64,000 nucleotides of DNA from Trypanosoma brucei gambiense DAL972 (GCF_000210295.1 NC_026743.1:1550001-1614000), one strand, 5' to 3'. Counted from the first letter of the stretch, positions 21,088 through 33,823 are shown. Translations and numbers: made by a program. The notes: generated by a model from the letters alone, not told the origin.

Positions 21088-24000
21088 TGGAAAGCGGAAC
21101 TAGAGATCTCCTCAACTAAATAATTCAGGATACCAAGGGTTAGATCTCCCTCCAGCACTTAGGCAAGTAAACAAAGAGCGAAAGGCAATACTATCGTAAG
21201 TAACACAGGGCACCATGAGGTAAACAAACACGAAAAAAAGTAGTTGAAAAAATAAACACATATATGCCTTCTGAAACGGTATCCGAATCCTAGCATCCCG
21301 TGGTAATAGTTATTATAAGTGTTAGACGTAAAGTGTCAACCACGAGGGTAAACGAAGGAAAAGAAACAATAAATAATCACGCTGATGTTTGAATATCATG
21401 TCATTCCTCACCACCGTTTCGAAGGTGACAAAAACATGCATCTGCTACCTCTAACTTGAGACAACATTGAATGTAATCGTAAAGGGTGTACCCGATACAT
21501 ACACGAATAACACTCAGTGTAAAAATTAAAAAATGAATAAAACGAGAAGACCTTCGGTAATACCTAAGAAGACAGAACCTGTTTCAAACTCGCTGATTAC
21601 ATCCAACGTCCCTCTTATCCATCAATCCGGCTTGTAGTGATGACACATTCTAGTAATCAACTGTGAAAATGGGGTGAGATCATGAAAGCAGATGTTCATC
21701 CGCTGTTCATTCCGCGAGGATGTTAAACCTACACGGAACCTTCCTTAGCTCTCCACACTGGGCACTATGAGGAAAACATGCCGTGATACCTGTCACTGGA
21801 AACCTGTTGCTTCACCAGCAACGATAGACTAAAAGGTGGCCCAAAACCCCAAAAAGTTAGCGCCAGGACTGAAAGTTCGTACCATTTGCCCCGCAGAGCA
21901 CATGTGTGCGCGAGCGTATTGCCGGTGAGGAAAGAAAAATCCATAAACGTTTTCAGCAAAACATTGGAGGCCTCGGTTTTCCATGAAATACCATACATAC
22001 AAGAAACAAGCGAAACGAAAAATAAAACAAAGCACCATAGTTGTAGTCATGGATAATGCCCGTAGTTCCTTTTTTTTTTGAGGAATAAATGAAAACATGT
22101 TCAGATTTTTTTGAAGAAAAGGGGGAGTTGCCGACCCTTAGAAAGCACCAATCAGCTTTTTCCCCTCAAAGGTTCGACATACCGCAAAGAATTGTTCATA
22201 CGGTGCCCAACATCGGTTCGTATGCACCGCTATGATCATTTTCGAATGCAACAACCACTAACGAGTCAACCCATTGCAACAGGGGAAAAGTAAAAAAAAA
22301 AATCAAACTACACTATTGCTTCATTCAGAAATAAAAGTGATTGACGCGGGCACTAAATGTTAGAGGAAAGACTCGCTGAATTTTGTGAGCAGCGAGTCCT
22401 CTATTATATTACTACTCATCGATTTTATTATATTTTCCTTATATAATACAATTTATAAGGGGAGATGTGGCACCGAATCATTGCATAAGTAAGGGAAGAA
22501 ATCGAGAGAAAACGCAGTAGCTTCTGCATGTTATGCAGGACCCTAGACCATGTCTAAGCTAAACTCAAAGAATTAAAAAACAGTTAGAAAACACCGAAAG
22601 GCTTGATAACAAGTGAAAACCGCCACGATGCAGCGTTTAGTGATATATCTAAAATAACAGAGTTGAACAATAACTAGTGACAACGGAAACCGCATGGCCA
22701 CCTTGAGACACATATACCATAGCCCAATTTCACGGAAGAAAAAAGTCGATAGGAGCTAGTGGGCACGAGAGCTGTTGCCCTACGTGCTGGAGAGCAAAGC
22801 AATACTGAGCAGTCACGTGTCCACAAGAAAATATTATAATCAAGGGATAAAGCTCAGCAACCGTTCACCCCTTTGGGGCTTTTTGGGACACACAAAACCG
22901 AGGACAAAAGACGCAAAACGGTGAAGAGGTAAATATGTGCATGGCACATCATAAGCCATCAAAGATAGGCATCCAATACCCAGAGATGCCCCGCGGTTAA
23001 CTCGGTTCCCAGCTTGTTTTTGTTTTACCGCGACCAGTTAGTATACCAAAACTTTTTTTCGTTAATTAAAAGAGTACCCCTCCAAACAAAACACTGAACC
23101 CATTAACACCAAATCAAAAAAGCCTTAGTGCTTCAAAATAAAAAACGCAATATAGCATAAGGGTCAAGGTACAATAAATGGATTGTAAGTGTAAAGATTA
23201 AAAGGCAAGGGGGGAAACACGATCGTGGCGTGTAGCACTTCCTTAGAAACACATATTGCACCGGTTGCCTCACAGAATGGAAGGAAAAAGATACCAGCAC
23301 AATCGCACCGATACATACGTACGATGAACCAATTCGTAGAGCTTGAGTAATTAAAAAATATGAGCAGCTGGTGGCCAGGTTCGGGGAACTCAGTACAACG
23401 CATTACCAGGTTCAGCACATCGGGTAGACGGGGGAAGGGTTGTTTGTCTTCTTCATCAGCGTTGGAGCGGCCTGTCGCCCATACGTGTAACAAATCACAG
23501 TCAACAGACTAATGGGATATTGTGTCCACAAACTCTGCAAAATCGGCTGATATTTACACAGATTGGAAAGCGAAAATTAAAAAAAACATGTAACCAAAGG
23601 AACCTCAACCATCTCTTTCCCCATCAAAACATTAAAATAATTTTCAGCGAGTATAACTAATCCCTTATTCATGAAGAATCGAGCGAAAGGGAAGAATAAT
23701 TGTTGGAAACAGTGGTTGTGGTAAGCATATCTTCAACTTTTCTGTCACATAGAAAGGCATTTAAAAACCATCCAACACGACATTTTGACAAACATCCTCG
23801 CACGTACGGCCAACCCTCCGCAACAACACATGAACGATGTTTACACACCTTACATGTATGGTTCCGGGAGTTCACCCTTCCCAGAGCCGCTGTTCGGTGA
23901 AAATCAAAAGAGGGCTATTATGTTATCCGTGACGATATAAACAAACGCACAAAAGCGCAGTGAATCTCATCTATTTAAGAATAAGTTAAAGCTATGACAA

Positions 24001-26095
24001 AAATACAATAAGAAAGGGAAAGAGTTGGCTAGTGGATTTTCTCCACGACTTTCCCCAATTCACTAAAAGCAAGAAAAAAAGTGCATTACGGCCAGTCAGG
24101 GAAAGCATTCGGCTCAAACGTACCACAGGGTAGGGGGAAATAGAGCTAAAATTCCCTCCGTGCCGTAGGCTTGCGGCAAAATCGAGGGAAAGTGCGGATC
24201 GAAAAGAATATCGGCTACAAGCTAGCAAAAAAAAACGTACCGACGTGCAGGGAGAAGACTGGGGATGCGGCATGTCTACTCGATCTTCACATACTTACGG
24301 GCATATGCACACCGTGGGATTCAACCTGAATAGAAAAACAGCAAAGGAATGTCAGCCATTTAGACAGTGGGGAATTTTGGGTCCGCTGTCAAGGTCAGTA
24401 TTAAGCTGCATACTGGTAGACTGGGATCGACTGATTACTGCACGATTTACAAGCAGCGGTACACACACATCTAACCGCCAACACATATTTGCGCATGGGC
24501 GGGAATACCGGTTGTACAATTCCCCCTCCAGATTAAGGACCACTTTGCCAAGTAAGAACCGACGACCCAGCATAATGTTCCTACAATGAATTTTCAACAA
24601 TGGTCGGACCAAATAAGTAAGAGTACGCTACACCACCTTTCAAAACGGTCCACTTTCCAACACACAGAGGAAGAAAAGAGGCATGTGTCTCGAGACGCCC
24701 ACAGTAAGAGAGAAAGTGTGATACATATAATCCAGAAAAGTTAATACCACCAAAGATGACTACTAAGGGCAGATAGGTATCTAGATGTGTATCTCGATAC
24801 CGTTAAGAGTGGCCAATCAACGAAGCAGCATAATCATGTGACACATCGGAAGAGAAAAACAGCTAATATATAGGATTCACGGTACTTATCTATGAGAAAC
24901 AAGCGAGTCAAAGTCAATCTAAAGATAATTCGCGCGGCACAACATAAACAATCGGTAACGGAAGGGAAATCGCGGTTGCACACACATTCAGAGATTCGTC
25001 CGCCCGATTCTCCTCGAGTCGAACAGGAAAAACTCGAGTCGTTAATCCGAACACCATTGATATAGAAAGTGCGTATTTCAACAGTTTCACCGAAAAAGAC
25101 AATCATTTTCATAACCCCCATGGGCGTCAACGGCTGGCACACCGATAACGAACCCTTGGCAAACTCGCGAAAAAGAGGTCGGCCGAATTATCCACCAGGC
25201 CGTATATCAAAAGGCATTCACAGCCGTGCCGCCGACACGAAACAGGGCAACTGAAACTGGCATAAACTCACACATATATAGTCACTTTAATTACGCCAGT
25301 TAGTAAAAATGAATAAACAATGCAACAGTTAACAGTGAGCACAAAAGAGTGTATACATAATAATGGCGTGTTGTGCAAGGGCAATGCAACTTAACTAGCG
25401 CTACTACACGTGCAGCCATCATAACTCCCTTTTTCGAGACGTTTCAGAGCATTTCAACGAAAAACGGCACACGTACATGCACATGAAGATGCGTCTGTTT
25501 TAAACAGTAGTAACCTACAGCGTTAAATTCCCCTAGGGAAGCAAGACGTCATGGCACCACAAACTGCGGCCGAACGGATGCGCAACACGACATTTATGAG
25601 AACTTAAAGTCAGGCGGAAGTAATCCCTGTAAACAAAAGAGAACACTCGTTGACAAACGCAACTGAAAGGGAAAATTACGAGAAAAAACCACTAACCCAG
25701 TTACTGAAAGCGCCCCTTATATGTTTTTTTCCTTTTTTTAATGCAACTGCAGGTAGCTTCTCGCAACAGCAAAACGAATACCACATCTCCGCCCATATGC
25801 GCAGGTATACATCGACTCCGGTTCAAAACTCTTTGTCGTGCATGATGGCTCAATACCTTCAGCGGTTGCGTCAAATTGCTTCCACACCAACCAACGACAT
25901 GTTGATAAACCCGGGTGTGACGCCAACAAACAATCAAGCCCCGGGTGGTAATGTACCCAGTGCCACCGCGTCTGCAAATAATGACGCCGCTTAAAAAACA
26001 TGTTAATCCACAAACTTGCCACTGTAAAGGCAAAAGGCTCACAATCGCCGCCAGCCTAGAGTCACAACACGACCCGCCAACTCCCCAAACCGTCC

Positions 26096-26273
26096 AAAAA
26101 AAAAAAAAAGATTCGACACAGCAGGGGCCAGTACTACGTAATCGCGTCCTGCATGACCCTTTCGAGCAGCCCCTCGCCCCCTGCTCCGAGATTTTCTGGA
26201 CAGACGCCCTCAGGCCAGAAACAAGAGGTGCGCACCCCATACCAATACACCGACGCCCCCCCCCCCCCCCCCC
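26096..26273 (-). promoter_or_regulatory. G18 run plus T14 run oriented with the minus-strand block
   Basis: The plus strand has 18 consecutive C at 26,256-26,273 and 14 consecutive A at 26,096-26,109. Read on the minus strand this is G18 followed about 150 bases downstream by T14. G runs of nine or more, oriented with transcription, are a reported mark of T. brucei Pol II start regions. This is the only such run seen on the left side. Confidence 0.65.
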
Positions 26274-28022
26274 GTGCCACACCGTGTCACATCCTACACT
26301 TGCGAAATGCATACTCAACATCATCGCGGGGGGATCTCCAGCGAAAGCTGCCGCTACGGGTGTCCCCTCGGTGGAGGGTCCCTCTGGCGCCCCCATCGCT
26401 CCAAGTGGCAAAAGCGGCCGAAAATAAATTGACTACAAAGGGGGCCCCGACGTGTAACTCGCGCACCGCCCGAACAAACGCATTTTCGGGCAGCAGTTTA
26501 TGGGGAAACCTTGTGTAAATAGTATCCCCTTGCTTAGAATCATAACCGCCGACATGCGGAAACAACTGTGGCCCACGGCGGCTGAACCACTGTGGCGCCT
26601 TGCAATGTAGCGGCCTCGACGAACACTAACACGGAGAAGTAGGGAAAAGAATTATGCAAAAAGCCCCACCCCCACGCTCACTATACACAGAGAAAAGCGG
26701 AAGCCCAAAACGCATGCGCCCGCACGCACAGCTCTGAGAACTGCGAACGAAGCCACGCGAACGGCCAAACCTTATTTGACTTTCCCTGCTTCCGGACATT
26801 ATCCTCTCCGATGCTGGGAGCGGGCCCCTTTCTTGGTCCGGTGCTTGTGCGCTCTTCCTGTCGCAGGCACTACTTGGACCATTCACCGGGACGGCGGGTA
26901 GCGGGCAAGCGTTGGGTAAGAAAACTCCTTGACGCAGTGCGAATGGTCCGCCAGACACTCTTTCCGGAGGAGACCATGAGCAGGCAACGCTAGCCACCAA
27001 GAGGACACTGCTGTGCTCGGGACCCTGTATTGCACAGCTTTTGGGTCAACGGCGTAGCGCTGGGACGCCGTTTTCCACTCGTCAGTCCCTGAGGGAAAAA
27101 TACAACTGCATCGGGCCGTCGGCCAGGACAGATTCGGGTCAGGCACTTACAGTCCATCACCCTAAGCTAAATGAGAAGCTCGTACACATGCCTGCGCTGT
27201 GTTGCGGAAAATGTTTTTTGTAAATCCGTTGATTGATCGTTTTCACGCAGACAGCAGTCGAGAAACGTTAGGAGCACATCGCAACAGATGTCGAGCGGGA
27301 CCCTTTTGGCTCCGGCAGTAAGATCGCGTATTTTATCCCCCTGTGCACGACCATTCCTTATCTTTTTGACTGTGCTGCTGAGGTACGGCCGACTCAGGTG
27401 CAAACGACTATTTATTTATTTTTTTTCGCCGGCGCCGGATGGAGGGTCACAATGCCGTCCACAAAACGAGAACACCCAACGGCGGGCACCGCCAGACTGA
27501 CCAGACTGTTACTGCGCGCGCCAGATAACTTTTGAAATCTCTCCGATATCCACCATGCCGAATTCAGTTGTACCGGGTTAAAGGACCCCTACCGCCTTTT
27601 TTTGCGGACAAAACTAGAGGGAGCAGCGGCAGTTGCTGCAACTCCGTTGCGTAGACTGGAATGCACCTCTCACGTGAAGGAGGTTTCAGCCAAGGTGTGT
27701 GTTTTGGCGAGCACAGGGGGAAATTGCGGCAGTCTCTTCCTTAACAGAACCCTCCGTGGCGCCCCGCTCTCCAGTCCGTAGTGGTGGGGAAGACTTCTTG
27801 ATCCCGGACGCAGGGGCATGTGAAAGAATTTCTCTTTACGTACATTGTTGTCATTACATTTCCTTCACATGGAGAGACCATTTCCGGCACACACGTGTAT
27901 CGAGTGACACCCTTCAAAGCAGCGTCGACTTACATGTTCTCAGATCACAAAACGCAGCTGCGACGTCTCGAGAGTGAAAGCGTCCAACAATAAATTAGAG
28001 GGCTTGAATGTAAGTACGGGTC

Positions 28023-28024
<2 letters not shown>

Positions 28025-28069
<45 letters not shown>
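28025..28069 (+). repeat. GT dinucleotide repeat, about 22 units
   Basis: An uninterrupted GT repeat of 44-45 bases lies just to the right of the base-composition switch. GT-rich DNA has been reported to drive Pol II initiation and H2A.Z deposition in T. brucei, so this is a candidate core element; it could also be an ordinary microsatellite. Confidence 0.9.
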
Positions 28070-28070
<1 letters not shown>

Positions 28071-28370
28071 AAGCCGCCCTAGAGCCCCCAGTTCTAGGGA
28101 TAGTTTGTTATGGAATCGTAGCTGTCATCACGGTTGATAGCATGTTATTCTCGGTGCATAGGTGACCGCACTTAGTATCGATGTGACTCAGTGAGCCGAG
28201 CGTGACTGCGTTGTGTTTTATCGTAAAACTAGTCCTCCTTTGGGCGTAGAAAAGTAAATTTGGCGTCAGCGTTGCAGTGGGCTTGGTACAGTATTACAAT
28301 GCGCGTCTGAAAGCAGGGTGGTTTACACGAAAGTTGGGACTCACTCCCTACATTTTCTTTGGTTTCTGTC

Positions 28371-28390
28371 TTTTTTTTTTGGGGGGGGGG
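28371..28390 (+). promoter_or_regulatory. T10-G10 tract
   Basis: Ten T directly followed by ten G on the plus strand, pointing toward the plus-strand gene block. It is the first of three T-run/G-run pairs in this half of the switch region. It is interpreted as a Pol II start-region G run. Confidence 0.6.
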
Positions 28391-28737
28391 TGAACTGATC
28401 AACGTCTCGGGGATATTACACGATTCATAATGGGAACGTTTTCTTAGTCCCTGGTTGAAATTCACAAATCCGACAACACAGCAAACTACTTACCACCGTC
28501 CCTCCTACAAAAAAAAGACGTTTCAACCAGTGCTGAGGAGAAAAAAGATTTCTGTTTGGCTATGGCGGGCCGTCACCTTGTTTGTACCATTGACCCACTG
28601 GCTGTCTACTTCAAAAACATACACTGCGAAATGTCACCTCAGGAAGGTAGCACCAGTTGTCTCTTGGCCAATCCATTTCTTGCCCACCCCCCTTCGGAGG
28701 AGCGTTGCAATGGAAACCGGAGATATACTGATTAGTC

Positions 28738-28786
28738 TTTAGGGTTTGACTGAGTTCCAAAGCCATAGTTTAGAGTTAGGGTTAGG
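28738..28786 (+). repeat. Short telomere-like motifs
   Basis: Two short matches to the TTAGGG repeat occur within 50 bases: TTTAGGGTTT at 28,738-28,747 and TTAGGGTTAGG at 28,776-28,786. They are too short to be a telomere remnant with any confidence and may be chance in T/G-rich DNA. Confidence 0.3.
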
Positions 28787-31700
28787 TGCGAGTTGGTGTA
28801 CCAGTCCAAATTGCGAACATCATCTTATCTAGTGCAGCGCTTCATTACAGCTGCACCGCGTTTCCAGTAGACGTGCGTCGCTGCAACACATTGGGTGGCC
28901 AATGCCTCTCTACGGTATGGGCACGATGGCTCCCTCCTCTTGCATGTGATAGCGTGTGGGTCATCGTTCCTTTGGTCCTATTCCTCAAATGCGGAGCAAC
29001 CCCTTGGTCACTTTCTTTGAACTGAACTTCAGACTCATCGACTTGTCGAGTCATCCAATCATAAAAACGCCAGAGCCTCTCCGTAGAACTCCGCGAGCGG
29101 CCAGACTCCTCCTGAGTCAGCGTTGGACCCTTCTTGTTGGCCGTCCGGTAGTTTGCGAACAGCCCCTCTCCACTTGCAATCTGAATGTTTTTTTGGCGTC
29201 GCTTGACTGGAGCAAAGGTTCTGTAGGTAGTGCTGCGTTCAGCTTCGTCTCTTGCCCCCATCCCTCAAGGTTGATTTTTTGTTTTACTCCAGTGAGAAAC
29301 CAGAACCTGTAGTGGAATGCGAGCGTCACAGTGTGAGACTAAAAAATACCCTTACGTTATACGGAGCTCTCTCGGTCACTACGCCAAGATCTGTTCGAGG
29401 CACCATGGGTAGTGTTCGAGAGTCTGGTATTATACACTTTACACAAACAGGGCATATAATTATGCGGAGATTTCCCTAGTGTTCGATGCTATTCAAGATG
29501 TGAGAATGCATTTCCTATGGTGACTAAAAGTGTGTTATATCGGCTTAGTTCCCCTGCACATAATATACCATGAGGCGTTATGTACACAATATGGGAAGTG
29601 TGGTTACTGTATATGTTATTTGTTAACTCTTCCTTCGAATGAAACACTACAGTGTCACAGCTCTCCTTCTCACATCATATGTATCTGCTTTACCTCACAT
29701 TATTACTCTATACCATCGTGTTCTAATGGGAAAAATGATGTGGAATGACGGATTGGGTGAAAAAAGAAAAGATCAGAAAGGCATGACTATCTCTCTCTAT
29801 GGTGTGTGGTATACGCTGTTGATGCTTTGAAAGTTCTGCGTCATCACGTGATATCGTATATCCACATGTTGTGTGCATGTATTCGTGTGATGCATGCTTG
29901 GAACAATGGAGAGTGTGGCCATGTCAGTTTGTGTTCACCACCGTGCTCTTCATTTGTGAGAGTAGGTAAAACTAACAACAGATCATCAATATTTCAACGA
30001 AGGGAAGATAGGTTCGGTTTTAATCGGCGGCCGCCGAGTGTCGGAGCAACGGTGGAGCCCCAACGTATCCGTAGTGTTTAACCTCCTCCGTTGCGGTCTC
30101 CGCGTCCCCGCTCCTCATTGTTCGGCCGCTTTTGAAGACGCCACGTTGAGACTGGAACCTGTGTCTTGCCGTTTTTGCTGGAAAGAGGAAAGAAGATCAC
30201 TGTGGCCACTAACAGTGGAGGGTCGGGTGTCGTGAGATGTGTCTATCTTCCGTTGGGGTTTTCTTCTTGGGAAAGCGGTTTACCTTAGTGGGCGGCGGTA
30301 ACCCGTTCTATTTGGAAGGATGTCGTGCAGGGGGTGAGTGAGTTTTCTTGACCAAGTTTACGAATTTCTTGTGCACCCCTGTTTTATCCCACTGCTTGAA
30401 GTGTTTCGGAATAGATGATAGGGAGGATGGTATGGCAAGAAACCTGCCGGGACCTTTACCGTCTCACCGCTGACTATATGTTCCCACAATTTTCTACCAT
30501 ATCCTTCGGGCGGCATTGCAGTGAGAGTGCCATGTGGGACAGGGGACAGATTGGAACTTGATCTTCCGGAGGTCTTCGGAGTTATAGAGTGATTGCTTCT
30601 CTTCTCCTTTCCTTTGGCGTGACTCTCATACGGAGGCTCTTGGTGAGCAGGATACAATTCGCCTGCTGACTTTTTGGTTTATTTTTTCCCATATTTCAGT
30701 GTTGCGGGGTCACTTTCGGCACCGTTGGGAGTCGAAAAGTGACGTATAAAGGTGTTCGCTTCTGCAGCAAAAAGTGGTTCCGTTTGGTATTCGTTTGTGG
30801 AGACATTTTCCCTCCTTTCCATTTCGGGCAGCTTTTTGTCCCGGAAGAAGGGCTTTTGGTATTGTCCCGTCCGATGATCTTTGCCCCGATTGTTCCATCA
30901 TGAATAATAGCTACAACTGTGTGTGTCTGTACGGCTGTGGATATTTCCCCAGTCCCCAATCGCTTCGGTCGCTTTTACTCTTTTGTAGCACGGTTTAGAG
31001 TTGGTAAGCCGGCACCGTTCCATGGAAATAGCACTCATAGACATGATATCGGCGCCCCCTCAGAGCTTACGCGGGCATCGAAGAGTATGACTTGATTGTC
31101 GCTGTGCGATGCGGATTGGAGGGTCATGTTTCTAACGAGGCAGCACCTCGAGAGGGTCACGCTGCTGCCTGAACTAATGGTACGCGCATGGCCACATTTT
31201 ACACGCTCCCATATGCCTTCAATGTTTCACATATTTTCCGTATACCGAAGGACGACGAAATCACTCCCTCTGCGTGAAGGGACATCTTTATCCCGCTCCA
31301 AAGGGTTGGAAGTTGGAGCCGTTAGTGCTTACCTCTGTTCCTGCAGAGTTGGATCGCGGAACTGTTCAGTTATCGCTATTCTTCCGTGGGGGAATTTAAC
31401 GGGGGTAAGGGTGATTTTGAGGGATCCTGCAAGGTGGGTTCTTGCGTGGACAAATTCGCGCGAATCAACACTCGAGACACCCATCTCCGGTGACAGGTTT
31501 TAGAAGAAGTTTAAGGGTACAATAACAGAGCGTTCATGCATAGCTATGCCTATTTGCTTCATATCCCTGAGGAAGTGATGCGGCAACACATCCTCGTGGG
31601 GGAAGGGACCCAAGGAGTACGAAGGGTTTCGAGTGCCTTTTATTGTTATCGAGGCATATGTCCCACTCCACTACCAAAACATCCCCGCACAACGACGGGG

Positions 31701-32864
31701 GCCCTTCGGGTAGTAAGCCGATCTTGCTAACCTTCTCTTTTCTCAATACATACGCGCCCACTTCTCTTCTCTTCGTGATGGTGTGCGTGGGGGCCACCGG
31801 AATGGCGCCTGTTATGGCCCTGGAGGTTGCAAAATAAGGAGGGAACACTTTGTATAAAGGGATGGGCAACCGGACTCGTTGTAGCGGAAAGTCGGAGGGG
31901 TCACACTCAGTTTTCGGCCCGCTGCAGGAACAACGCTTGAGGGGCGAGTCGCTAGGAAGCGTAGCGGTGAGAGCTTTCCCGTTTCTGGAGGGGTTTTGGA
32001 GGGCTGACACCGAGAATGCCGGTAGGTTCGTCTCGGCCGGGACATGACAACTGACACTATTGAATTGAGTACTTGGAGGGGTGACGGTGTGAAGGTGAGG
32101 TATCAACCGATGGAGTTCGCGCGTCCCAGCGTCCCAGGTGGCCGTCAACCTGGAACTGACAGGCCCTGTGCCTAGGCTTTTGCCGAGCTGCTCGTCTGAC
32201 AGAAAGGGAAGCTGCGTCAATACTGAGGCCCTTGTCGCTGTGTTTGATGTTTTGTCGCAGATGCTGCTTTTTGTTTTATTTTTCCCCCATGGGGACTCCA
32301 AATTGAGTTAGAGCGGCGCCTGCTACAAAGAGATTTGGTCGTTTTTCGTGATAAAGTTAGGGCTCTGCTCGGTGCATTTTTTTAAAAAAAATTCTAGGAG
32401 GCAAGGGTCCTGGGCGCGGGGGCGGGGACACCACTACGCGGGCTGCAGCATGTGGACTCTGCTGGCCCCTTTTCTTTTCGCCGAAACGCTAGCTGACCTA
32501 TGCTCGCCGCGCACGTCCGAGGTGCCATGGAAGTACCCCCTCAGTTGTTTGCCCGGAAAGTGATGAGGGAGCAGCCGGCCATTACTAATCCGTGGGCTGC
32601 CGGTGGGACATCAGGAAGGTGATATTGCTGCCGGTTTTGTAAAGAGCAAGGTGAGACCGGCGCATCCCGACATCTCTTTGAGAGTGCCACAGCCCATCGC
32701 TAGAGAAGGTAGCGGTTTGCAGTACGCTGTTGGGGTGCGCGCCTGTCTGAGGACTTCCCTAATGTAAACATGTTGTGGCTGCCTCTTTGGGCATGAGCGT
32801 CTTAGGTGCGATTGTTTTTTCCTATGTTTCGCGGTCGCCACAGTGGTAGGTGGTAGACTGCATG

Positions 32865-32893
32865 TTTTTTTTTTTTTTTTGGGGGGGGGGGGG
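32865..32893 (+). promoter_or_regulatory. T16-G13 tract
   Basis: Sixteen T followed directly by thirteen G on the plus strand, the longest G run on this side, about 0.9 kb before the PMM start. Same layout and orientation as the tracts at 28,371 and 33,383. Confidence 0.6.
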
Positions 32894-33382
32894 TGATTAT
32901 CTATGCCTCTCCTCGTTTTAGGTGCGAGCATCAGCAGCGCCGGCGGACGTGTTCTTGACTCCTAGTGGGCGCGTAAAAGACGGTTTGTTTCGAGTTGTTC
33001 GGTCCACGCGGCCTCGAGCTACGTTGGCGGAAGTGGGTGGGTTCCTCCTTGTCGTATGCTCGGACAGTCCTAGCGATAAGACCGCGGGAAGGGACTTCTG
33101 TTGCGTGTGGGTGATCTGGGTTTATCGCTGTTGCTCAATGGAGCTTTTTTTAAAGGCCTCCCAAGAGGGTCCTTTTACTCTGTACTGTTCAACGTTGGCG
33201 CCCACTCGCTTAGTATTCACAGTCTTCGTGAGAAGGGGTTGGTTGCGGATACTGTAGAATGACATCCGGCTGAAGTGCTGTGGTCTTTCTGTTGCGATGT
33301 TAAAGATACTGGCCCTCGAATCAATGTTTACCGGTGGAAGCTGTACACCTGTGTTGTGTCTGACAATCTCTCTCTCTCTCTC

Positions 33383-33402
33383 TTTTTTTTTTTTGGGGGG
33401 GG
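33383..33402 (+). promoter_or_regulatory. CT repeat then T12-G8 tract
   Basis: A CT repeat at about 33,368-33,382 runs into twelve T and then eight G, about 420 bases before the PMM start codon. It is the third tract of this layout. The pyrimidine part could alternatively serve splicing, but the following G run is not typical of that. Confidence 0.5.
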
Positions 33403-33823
33403 AAACGTGGATGTAAGCTCGCAGTCGCTTTGTTTAAGAGTTTAGTAATATCTTCGCGTGTGTCCAGGAGGTGGGCGACAATTAGATTGTTCTGAGCCGC
33501 TACTGCGTATGTGCTCCGTCACCGATTCCTGTTGTTGGATGTTCAGATAATGGTGCGGGGAAACTTTCCATGAATCACCTGGGATGCCTTGTGTAGAAGT
33601 CTCCTTTGTCTTTGTGGTTTGGTGGCACTGCCTCTCATTTCTTCAACCATCTTTTCATTTTTTTAAATGGACTATTTTCTCTTCATTTTAATGGATATCA
33701 TCACTCTTGGTATGTATGTGGAGCCATTTGCATCGTCATCGTTACTTTCCCCATGCATGAAGTAGGTATTTACATCAGTTCTTGTTCCTTTGCCGCTTCA
33801 TTTTGATAACAAAGCCACACGCT

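Larger units (their letters stand above)
21088..33823. promoter_or_regulatory. Divergent strand-switch region, probable bidirectional Pol II start region
   Basis: These 12.7 kb separate the first minus-strand gene (MSH6) from the first plus-strand gene (PMM) and contain no convincing coding sequence. The plus strand is A/C-rich to about 26.8 kb and T/G-rich after about 27.7 kb. Between about 25.9 and 27.9 kb GC content is visibly higher. G runs point outward on each side and a long GT repeat lies near the centre. In T. brucei, divergent strand-switch regions are known sites of Pol II initiation marked by histone variants H2A.Z and H2B.V, acetylated H4, G runs and GT-rich DNA. The features listed separately fit that model. 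Exact start sites cannot be read from the sequence. Confidence 0.85.

Noticed and set aside
23164..23493. 109-codon minus-strand ORF in the left half of the switch region
   Set aside because: It begins with TTG, the first ATG leaves under 85 codons, and there is no family resemblance.
25701..26427. Long ORFs on both strands around 25.7-26.4 kb
   Set aside because: The minus-strand ORF starts with TTG and the poly-Gly or poly-Pro parts are just translation of the C18/G18 run.
25900..27900. Possible remnant of an ingi/DIRE-type retroposon in the GC-rich core
   Set aside because: I found no reverse transcriptase or endonuclease motif, no poly(A)-ended element and no target-site duplication; GC content alone is not enough. 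A search with ingi, RIME and SIDER consensus sequences would decide.
31534..32301. A 255-codon minus-strand ORF in the right half of the switch region
   Set aside because: It begins with TTG and contains no ATG at all, runs against the expected direction of transcription and matches no family.
21088..33823. Centromere
   Set aside because: No tandem satellite array of the 120-150 base type is visible, so nothing supports a centromere here.
33782..33823. Upstream ATG that would extend PMM by 14 residues
   Set aside because: The pyrimidine tract and splice AG lie between it and the ATG at 33,824, and the PMM family begins at the shorter start.
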